Assembly (NCBI GenBank): GCA_902767175.1
Contig: CACXGH010000243.1
Location: 1-12,392, forward strand
DNA length: 12,392 nt
From: an uncultured Ruminococcus sp.
GTDB taxonomy: Bacteria; Bacillota; Clostridia; Oscillospirales; Acutalibacteraceae
Reading direction: 5' to 3'
The notes under the pieces are model-generated. The model was not told where the DNA came from. It was given only the letters and a program-made list of their open reading frames with translations, and ran no database searches. The position numbers were made by a program, and so were the translations under genes. Positions 7,253 through 12,392 of this stretch are shown piece after piece; position 1 is the stretch's first letter, and every line of letters starts with the position of its first letter.

Positions 7253-7406
7253 TATAACAAACGTCGATGTCCCCCGAGTCTCGCCTGCCGGCTCGGTCGG
7301 TGCTTCTGTCTTCGGCAGAGGTGTCCACCGGACACCCACACCCTCTATAGGCGGCGGGTGCCATACGTTCATCGGCGGCGGGTTAAAATCCCCCACCGAC
7401 GTCCGC
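7253..7406 (-). other. GC-rich structured insertion in the ligase 5' leader
   Basis: The repeat's outer flank TATAACAAACGTCG (7253-7266) is separated here from the 83-bp core by about 140 bp of GC-rich sequence absent from copy 2, where the two nearly touch. As minus-strand RNA it can form several stems: CGGTGGG/CCCGCCG, CACCC/GGGTG, a perfect GGTGTCC-loop-GGACACC, and CTGCCG/CGGCAG. GGCGGCGGGT occurs twice. CGATGTCC near the left edge and CGACGTCC near the right edge are an imperfect direct repeat. It ends 25 bp before the ligase start codon. Read in frame with the ligase it has no stop and encodes a proline-rich stretch. It may be an insertion into the repeat, or the full-length form from which shorter copies were derived. 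Confidence 0.6.
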
Positions 7407-7489
7407 AGGAGCTAAAGCTCCCCGACGTCTGTTGACTGCGTCGATCGCTCCGATCAAGCGAGCTTGTTGGAGCTTAGCTCCTTGTTTAA
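7407..7489 (+). repeat. 83-bp hairpin-rich dispersed repeat, copy 3
   Basis: Same orientation as copy 1 and opposite to copy 2; two differences from copy 2 and four from copy 1. It lies downstream of the minus-strand promoter at 7536-7564, so it is expected in the 5' part of the ligase leader RNA, about 180 nt before the start codon. Across the three copies, variable positions are unit bases 31, 32, 38, 46 and 70; all but 38 fall in predicted loops. Confidence 0.9.
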
Positions 7490-7535
7490 AAGATCCTGCC
7501 GTTAAATAATTATTCTACCCCTTTTGAACATTGTA

Positions 7536-7564
7536 ATTATAGCACAGCGTTATTTTATTTTCAA
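7536..7564 (-). promoter_or_regulatory. Strong predicted sigma-A promoter for the ligase gene
   Basis: On the minus strand: -35 TTGAAA (7559-7564), exactly 17 bp, -10 TATAAT (7536-7541). Transcription would begin near 7529, giving a leader of about 300 nt that includes repeat copy 3 and the GC-rich insertion. Apart from this and the divergent promoter, 7490-7754 is AT-rich and shows no gene. Confidence 0.75.
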
Positions 7565-7677
7565 GAAGGCTGTAATTATTCTCTGTTTTGCATTAAGTAT
7601 TTTCTTAGGGCTTTTTAATGTTGTGAGGTTTATATATATAAGCCGATTTCATTATATTGTCAAAGAATGTGACGCTT

Positions 7678-7713
7678 TTGATTGATGTAAATATATGTCG
7701 TATATTGTATAAT
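7678..7713 (+). promoter_or_regulatory. Predicted promoter region for the dockerin gene
   Basis: TTGATT (7678-7683), 17 bp, TATATT (7701-7706). A perfect TATAAT at 7708-7713 lies just after, but its nearest -35 (TTGATG, 7682) is 20 bp away. Either would start transcription 30-40 nt before the start codon at 7755. The exact boxes are uncertain. Confidence 0.4.
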
Positions 7714-7754
7714 TATATCGGATAATGTCTCCGTAAATGAAGGGAGCCGGTCTG

Positions 7755-9233
7755 ATGAAAAGGAAAGTGAAAAGTATCCTGCTTATGATGATATCGGCAT
7801 TTATACTGATTTGTGCGCCGCTATATAATGCTGTAAACGGTACTTATTATGACAGAGGTATATATGCTGACGGAATGGGCAGCTTTTATATTCTGACAGG
7901 AGATTCGGACAGTTTTGTTCTTGAGGGCTATGATAAAAACGGAATGAACATGAGCAGAGTGAGCGAAGGAATACAGGCGCAGGAGGTATTATTCTGCGGA
8001 AAGGATCTTTATCTTATCTGTCCCTTTGGTGATTCTGCAAGTATATACCGTCCCTTTGCGGTAAATGACCGGATGTTTATAGCCGAGGGAGTATATCCGC
8101 AGAAAGGCTGTACTGTTGTAAGCGGCGGAAAAGTATATATCAAAGACAGCCGGGAGGATAAAACAATAAGGGTCTATGACAGCTTCAGGGAAGGCTATGA
8201 CGAGATAAAAGCTCCCCAAAGTATAAAAGCTCTGTTTCTGACAGAGGATAACAGAGTAAGGGCGGTATTGTCTGACGGAGTGCTGTGTGCCGAAAGCGGC
8301 AGACATATTGTCTGTGATACTCCGGAATTGCCCTACAGCAGAAATGACGGGATATTCTGCGGAAACGGCGGAGGAGTGTTCTCATACAATGACAGCACAG
8401 GCTTTAAAAAGCTTTTAACTGTTAACGGTGGTACGGTTTATACACACGGCTGTCTTTACACACTAAGAGACGGCAGCATTTACAGGCTTGATATGAACGG
8501 CAATGTAACGGGAGAGTACGGCAATGCTCTGCAGAATGCGGAAAGGCTGGTATCTTCGGGTGAGACATTGGCGGCCGTTTGCGGAGGCGATCTTGTGTAT
8601 ATCGGCAGAAAGGATTTCAAGGAGCGTGACGATGATACAGAGAAAAGCTCTGTGAGCAAGCCGACGGAAAGCCGGGAGCCCGAGCAGCAGAGCAGAACGG
8701 AAAGCACGCCAAAGGAAAGCCATGAAGACAACAGACAAAGCAGTGCAGAGATCAGACGGCAGATAGCAGAAGATGAACAGCACAGCTCAGAAGATGAACA
8801 GCAGGTCTATGCAAATGTACTGCAAAACTCAGATGATGAACATAAAGAGAAATTCATCATTCCTCAAGACGGCATAATAAATGTGCCCGACGGTACAACA
8901 GTCGCTGCGCTTAAAAAGAAGCTTGTCGGTTATGAAACAAGCTTCCGTGACTACAGAGGAAGAACAATTACAAGCGGAAAAATAGGAACAGGAGCAAACG
9001 TGGAGCTTTATTCGGAAGGAGAGCTTGCCGGTACCTGTGTTATAGTGGTAAAGGGAGATGTTACGGGAGAGGGTAATATAAATACTTCCGACATAATCGG
9101 ATTGTCAAAGTATCTTGTTCATGAGGAGGATTTTGACGAAGCTGAGCTTACCGCTTCCGACATGAATAATGACGGAATGAATGATATCCGTGACTTATAC
9201 CTTATGCATAAACATTTCTATCGGGATGAATGA
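7755..9233 (+). CDS. Secreted dockerin-containing protein with probable beta-propeller
   Basis: A 492-aa secreted protein of unknown function. It has a basic N-terminus and hydrophobic segment (about 1-28), signal peptide or membrane anchor. Residues about 30-285 are rich in short beta-strand patterns ending in Y/F-G/D turns (for example YADGMGSFYIL, YIKDSREDKTI, YRLDMNGNV), suggesting a beta-propeller; no catalytic motif is recognised. A charged Ser/Glu/Gln linker follows (about 290-360), then a small beta module (about 365-432). At the end is a type I dockerin with two calcium loops, D435-V-T-G-E-G-N-I-N-T-S-D and D469-M-N-N-D-G-M-N-D-I-R-D. The first loop is weaker (T and E where N and D are usual). 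Dockerins bind cohesins on scaffoldins, so the protein probably joins a cellulosome- or amylosome-like complex. The ATG at 7755 has GGGAG 8 nt upstream, whereas the ATG at 7737 has none. Confidence 0.8.
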   Translation: MKRKVKSILLMMISAFILICAPLYNAVNGTYYDRGIYADGMGSFYILTGDSDSFVLEGYDKNGMNMSRVSEGIQAQEVLFCGKDLYLICPFGDSASIYRPFAVNDRMFIAEGVYPQKGCTVVSGGKVYIKDSREDKTIRVYDSFREGYDEIKAPQSIKALFLTEDNRVRAVLSDGVLCAESGRHIVCDTPELPYSRNDGIFCGNGGGVFSYNDSTGFKKLLTVNGGTVYTHGCLYTLRDGSIYRLDMNGNVTGEYGNALQNAERLVSSGETLAAVCGGDLVYIGRKDFKERDDDTEKSSVSKPTESREPEQQSRTESTPKESHEDNRQSSAEIRRQIAEDEQHSSEDEQQVYANVLQNSDDEHKEKFIIPQDGIINVPDGTTVAALKKKLVGYETSFRDYRGRTITSGKIGTGANVELYSEGELAGTCVIVVKGDVTGEGNINTSDIIGLSKYLVHEEDFDEAELTASDMNNDGMNDIRDLYLMHKHFYRDE

Positions 9234-9358
9234 TCGGGAACTTTTGCGGCGGTAACAAAAAATCGTGCCTTTATATGTGCAATAAAACAAGAAATAAATC
9301 GGGATTGGTTCATTGTGCACAATTATTAAATGTGACGGTTGTGGAATAATACAAAGAA

Positions 9359-9407
9359 AAAATGCTTTTGTCTCAAAAATCCTTTGAGACAGTCGGATAA
9401 GCATTTT
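9359..9407 (+). terminator. Two-part hairpin between the dockerin and amylase genes
   Basis: Outer arms AAAATGCTT (9359-9367) and AAGCATTTT (9399-9407) enclose a perfect inner hairpin TGTCTCAAA (9369-9377) / TTTGAGACA (9383-9391) with a 5-nt loop. It is 125 bp past the dockerin stop, and a T-run follows at 9417. It could be a terminator for the dockerin gene or a small structured RNA. The rest of 9234-9537 holds no gene. Confidence 0.45.
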
Positions 9408-9425
9408 ATGGTTCAATTTTTCTGT

Positions 9426-9454
9426 TTGCAAAACATAGCGCAAAGTGGTAGTAT
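9426..9454 (+). promoter_or_regulatory. Predicted promoter for the amylase gene
   Basis: -35 TTGCAA (9426-9431), 17-bp spacer, -10 TAGTAT (9449-9454), starting transcription about 75 nt before the GTG start. TTGC at 9426 and GCAA at 9439 form a small dyad over the promoter that a regulator could use; it is not a clear match to a catabolite-response (cre) site. Confidence 0.4.
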
Positions 9455-9537
9455 TAATATGTATATCATCGTTTATGTCCTGCGGATAAGGGCATAGAGC
9501 GTGGTTAAAAACAATCTTTTTAGGAGAGTGATCTACT

Positions 9538-12246
9538 GTGAAAACACAAAAAGGCTCTGTAAGAACCGGAGTCAGCAAAAGAGCAGCCTGCGTTTCTGTA
9601 GCTGCGGCTCTTATGGTCACTGCATTTGCCGGTATGGGCGCAATAAATACGCCCGTAAGCGCAGCTCCCTCGGATGGATACGGTCTTGTTGAGAACATTC
9701 AGGACGGCGTTATCCTTCATTGCTTCGATTGGAAGTATGCCGATATTATGGACTCGCTTGAAGATATCGCAAAGGCAGGCTTCTCAACGATCCAGACATC
9801 ACCTGTACAGCCTGCAGAAAGCACAGGCCCCTGGTATTGGCTTTATCAGCCGATAGGCTTTAGCGTTGCAGAGAACGGTGATCTCGGAACAGCAGACGAG
9901 CTGAAGGAGCTTTGCGAGAAAGCAGAGCAGTATGGCATCAAGGTAGTAGTCGATGTTGTAGCAAACCATCTTGCAGGCAATCATGACAAGATCCAGCAGG
10001 ATCTTCAGGCTGATGAGTATTGGCATGACTACGGCCCCGCAAAGAACTATGGGAACCGTTATGAGGTAACACACGGTGAGATCGGCATGGCTGACCTTAA
10101 TTCGGAGAATGAATATGTTCAGCAGGTAGTTGCAGATTTTATCGGTGAACTCAAGGATATGGGCGTTGACGGTATCCGCTGGGATGCTGCAAAGCACATA
10201 GGTCTCCCGAGCGAGGAATGCAATTTCTGGGCAGTTGTAACAGATTCGGGTCTTTATAACTACGGTGAGATCCTTAACGGGCCGTATGACGGCGGCGGTG
10301 AGGATCTGATGCTTGAATATACCCAATATATGTCAGTTACCGACAATACATATTCAACACTCCTTGCAAGAGCATTCAATAACGGCAAGGCACCCGCTGC
10401 AGACGGCAATTGGACAACAGAGGGACTCGCTGTAGATAAGCTTGTATATTGGGGCGAGAGCCACGATACATATTCCAACGGTGAGGGCAAGGATACAAAC
10501 TCTTACTCTCAGAATGTAATAGACAGAGCTTATGCTGTAGCGGCAGCAAGAGAAGGCTCAACGGCGCTCTATCTGTCACGTCCGTTTGCTAAGGCCCGTG
10601 ACAGCATCAGAATGGGCGTAAAGGGCAGTATGCACTTCACAAGCCCCGAAGTAGCAGCAGTCAACCATTTCCATAATGCGATGGTAGGCAAGGCTGAGGC
10701 TTTCGGTACATCTGATAACTGTACGGTAGTTACACGTCAGGACGGCGGTGCCGTTATCGTTCGCGGCAGCGGCAGCGGCAGTGTAACTGTAGAAAATGTT
10801 AACAGCTATGTTCCTGCAGGAACATATTATGATGAAGTTACAGGAAATGAATTCACTGTAACAGAAGACACTATCACAGGTGAGGTCGGAGAGAGCGGTA
10901 TAGCTGTTGTTTATGAATCAGACTTCCTCAGCAAGGTTTATGCAGAGCAGATCTCCGATACCGAGTTTACAGGTACAATGGATGTAACTCTCCACAGTGT
11001 AGCAGCTCAGAATGCGGCATATACTGTTACAGCAGAGGGCGACAACACAACGTATGCAGAAGGAAGCTTTGCTGACGGTGATGTTATTACTATCGGTGAG
11101 GGTATTCCCGATGATGTAAGAGTTATCCTCAGCCTTTCAGCCGAGAACGCAAACGGCGATACAGTTACTGCTGTCTATAAGTACAATAAGCTTGCAGGCA
11201 GAACAATGCCCGAGGTTGAAGAAGGCGGTATCGTATTCGATAACAGCAAGGCAAACTGGACTGCAGTAAACATCTATGTATATGACGAAAGCGGTGCAAC
11301 AACGATCACCAACGGTGAATGGCCCGGTGTCAGCATGACAGACTGCGGTGATAACTACTACAGCTATCAGCTTCCCGAGCAGTTTGAAAGCTGCAAGCAT
11401 ATAATGATAATATTCAACAACGGCAGCGGAGACCAGATCCCCGGTGCTATGCAGGACGGTATGTCAATGGCATATACCGATAAGAAGCTCTACAACGGCA
11501 CAAAGTGGACAGACCTTTCAGGAGGTACAGAGCCTGAGCCCGAGCCTGAGCCTGAGCCCGGACCTGAGGCTTCACCTTACAGCATCATAGGTGATATGCC
11601 TAAGTCAAGCTGGACAAAGGATATCCCGATGTATGAGACAGACGAAGGCATCTTCGAGGGTGAATTCACTGTTGAAGCAGGTTCCTATAGCTTTAAGGTA
11701 CGCAAGGACGGCAATTGGGATCTTTCATGGGGTGTTTATGAGGCTGAATATGACAGAACACAGAACAGCCAGACAAACATCTCGATAACAGTTGAGGATA
11801 CAACAACGGTCAAGGTTAAGATTGATACAACAGGTGACGATCTTGAGATTTGGCCCGTAAGCTATTCTCTGAACGGCGGCGAGTATATCAATACAGGCAA
11901 AGAAGAAGAGGCTGAACCCGAGCCGCAGCCCGAACCCGAGCCGCAGCCCGAGCCTGAGCCGCAGCCCGAACCTGAGCCGCAGCCCGAACCCGAGCCGCAG
12001 CCCGAACCCGAGCCGCAGCCCGAACCCGAGCCGCAGCCTGACCCCGAGCCGCAGCCCGAGCCCGAGCCGCAGCCTCAGCCCACACCTTCACAGCCGAGCG
12101 AAACATCAAAGGTAACACCTCAGCCCTCTGATCCCGGTGCTGTTAAAACAGCAGATTCTTCTTCCTCAGCCGGTCTGATACTTATCCTTGTAAGCTCTGC
12201 TGCAGCTGCAGTTGCTTTAATGACAAGAAAAAAGCGTGAAAGATAA
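9538..12246 (+). CDS. Surface-anchored GH13 alpha-amylase with CBM26-like module
   Basis: A 902-aa extracellular enzyme that cuts internal alpha-1,4 bonds of starch. It has a signal peptide (about 1-42, cleavage after VSA). A GH13 barrel follows, with region I DVVANH (139-144), region II GIRWDAAKH (nucleophile D216), region III YGEIL (acid/base E244) and region IV ESHD (D310). LHCFDWKY, TIQTSPVQP and WGESHDTY resemble Bacillus AmyE, pointing to subfamily GH13_28. After a beta domain comes a CBM26-like starch-binding module (about 563-662), an EP linker, an X25/SusE-like beta-sandwich (about 678-780) and nine EPQPEP-type repeats (795-848). The C-terminus is AVKTAD plus a hydrophobic helix and RKKRER, like a sortase signal with T-A-D where LPxTG-type proteins have T-G. 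The start is GTG with AGGAG about 11 nt upstream. It is an independent unit with its own promoter and terminator. Confidence 0.93.
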   Translation: MKTQKGSVRTGVSKRAACVSVAAALMVTAFAGMGAINTPVSAAPSDGYGLVENIQDGVILHCFDWKYADIMDSLEDIAKAGFSTIQTSPVQPAESTGPWYWLYQPIGFSVAENGDLGTADELKELCEKAEQYGIKVVVDVVANHLAGNHDKIQQDLQADEYWHDYGPAKNYGNRYEVTHGEIGMADLNSENEYVQQVVADFIGELKDMGVDGIRWDAAKHIGLPSEECNFWAVVTDSGLYNYGEILNGPYDGGGEDLMLEYTQYMSVTDNTYSTLLARAFNNGKAPAADGNWTTEGLAVDKLVYWGESHDTYSNGEGKDTNSYSQNVIDRAYAVAAAREGSTALYLSRPFAKARDSIRMGVKGSMHFTSPEVAAVNHFHNAMVGKAEAFGTSDNCTVVTRQDGGAVIVRGSGSGSVTVENVNSYVPAGTYYDEVTGNEFTVTEDTITGEVGESGIAVVYESDFLSKVYAEQISDTEFTGTMDVTLHSVAAQNAAYTVTAEGDNTTYAEGSFADGDVITIGEGIPDDVRVILSLSAENANGDTVTAVYKYNKLAGRTMPEVEEGGIVFDNSKANWTAVNIYVYDESGATTITNGEWPGVSMTDCGDNYYSYQLPEQFESCKHIMIIFNNGSGDQIPGAMQDGMSMAYTDKKLYNGTKWTDLSGGTEPEPEPEPEPGPEASPYSIIGDMPKSSWTKDIPMYETDEGIFEGEFTVEAGSYSFKVRKDGNWDLSWGVYEAEYDRTQNSQTNISITVEDTTTVKVKIDTTGDDLEIWPVSYSLNGGEYINTGKEEEAEPEPQPEPEPQPEPEPQPEPEPQPEPEPQPEPEPQPEPEPQPDPEPQPEPEPQPQPTPSQPSETSKVTPQPSDPGAVKTADSSSSAGLILILVSSAAAAVALMTRKKRER
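11920..12081 (+). repeat. Tandem repeat: nine 18-bp units encoding EPQPEP
   Basis: Nine in-frame 18-bp units, mostly GAGCCGCAGCCCGAACCC with silent C/T and A/G changes and one unit each of D and Q in place of E. They encode an extended acidic proline-rich stalk between the last binding module and the anchor, probably holding the enzyme away from the cell wall. A shorter EP linker is encoded at about 11530-11568. Such near-identical units can change copy number. Confidence 0.93.
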
Positions 12247-12273
12247 TATTCTGATATTATTATGACTCAATGA

Positions 12274-12308
12274 AACGGTGCAGATTTTTCGGTCTGCACC
12301 GTTTTTTT
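12274..12308 (+). terminator. Intrinsic terminator of the amylase gene
   Basis: Perfect 11-bp stem AACGGTGCAGA (12274-12284) / TCTGCACCGTT (12293-12303), 8-nt loop, then a T-run to 12308. It begins 27 bp after the stop codon. Confidence 0.92.
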
Positions 12309-12317
12309 AACCTAAAT

Positions 12318-12392
12318 GGGCAAGAAGTCCCCCGCCTCTAAGGCGGTGGGATGAATTGCCCGTCAGCCGTAAGGCTGACTTATTTCTTGACA
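12318..12392. mobile_element. Stem-loop pair like an IS200/IS605-type end or guide-RNA scaffold (cut by window edge)
   Basis: GGGCAA (12318-12323) pairs with TTGCCC (12356-12361) around an inner hairpin TCCC-CCGCC / GGCGG-T-GGGA (12328-12351) with loop TCTAA. Directly after is GTCAGCC-GTAA-GGCTGAC (12362-12379), whose loop is a GNRA tetraloop, as expected for structured RNA. The AAGTCCCCCGCCTCTAAGGCGGTGGGATGAATTG pattern, split here as AAGTCCCCCGCC, TCTAA and GGCGGTGGGATGAATTG, resembles end sequences of IS200/IS605 (tnpA/tnpB) elements as I remember them. No tnpA or tnpB is present before it, so it is either the start of an element continuing to the right or a solo remnant. TTGACA at 12387-12392 could be a -35 box for a gene outside. 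Confidence 0.4.

Noticed and set aside
7229..7396. Longer ligase protein of 292 aa
   Set aside because: The extension is made of insertion sequence with biased proline codons and no good start signal; the ATG at 7228 has an SD and matches the family's N-terminus.
7621..7645. Short TATATA run as a replication or integration site
   Set aside because: Simple AT-rich promoter-region sequence with no repeats or DnaA-box-like motifs around it.
9426..9443. Catabolite-response (cre) site over the amylase promoter
   Set aside because: There is a small TTGC/GCAA dyad, but the spacing and centre do not fit the cre consensus well enough.
11888..12118. Minus-strand frame of Ala/Arg repeats
   Set aside because: It is the reverse reading of the EPQPEP tandem repeat.

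Overview
The window looks like chromosomal DNA from a Gram-positive Clostridia, most likely a Ruminococcus-type gut Oscillospiraceae. The evidence is a secreted GH13 amylase with a CBM26-like module and a sortase-like tail, a dockerin-bearing secreted protein, a PrsA-type lipoprotein, a synthetase-only alarmone enzyme, strong GGAGG ribosome binding sites and sigma-A-like promoters. The genus is an inference from protein style; there is no rRNA or other marker here.

Layout. (1) 1-1023: a metallo-beta-lactamase-fold gene on the minus strand, tightly bracketed by two inverted copies of an 83-bp hairpin-rich repeat. (2) 1156-2968: promoter and gene for a large PrsA/parvulin-type foldase lipoprotein, followed by two hairpins. 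(3) 3127-6441: a copper-type P1B ATPase whose C-terminus carries a CopZ-like domain with its own internal ribosome binding site, then a RelQ-type (p)ppGpp synthetase 39 bp downstream. A bidirectional terminator separates these from (4) 6518-7228, a minus-strand gene of the F420-0:gamma-glutamyl ligase family. Its leader of about 300 nt contains a third repeat copy plus a nested GC-rich insertion of about 140 bp. (5) 7755-9233: a secreted protein with a probable beta-propeller, an acidic linker and a C-terminal type I dockerin. (6) 9538-12246: a large surface-anchored amylase with its own terminator. (7) 12318-12392: two strong stem-loops at the window edge that resemble an IS200/IS605-type end or guide-RNA-like scaffold; the rest lies outside.

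How the parts relate. The dockerin protein and the amylase fit an extracellular starch-degrading system (amylosome-like), but each appears to have its own promoter. The copper pump, its chaperone domain and the alarmone synthetase are probably co-transcribed. The signal least explained by the genes is the 83-bp repeat family. It lies between a good promoter and the start codon of two unrelated minus-strand genes (MBL-fold and ligase), so it should be transcribed into their 5' leaders, in opposite orientations. All coordinates and motif positions were read by eye; no database search or folding program was run.
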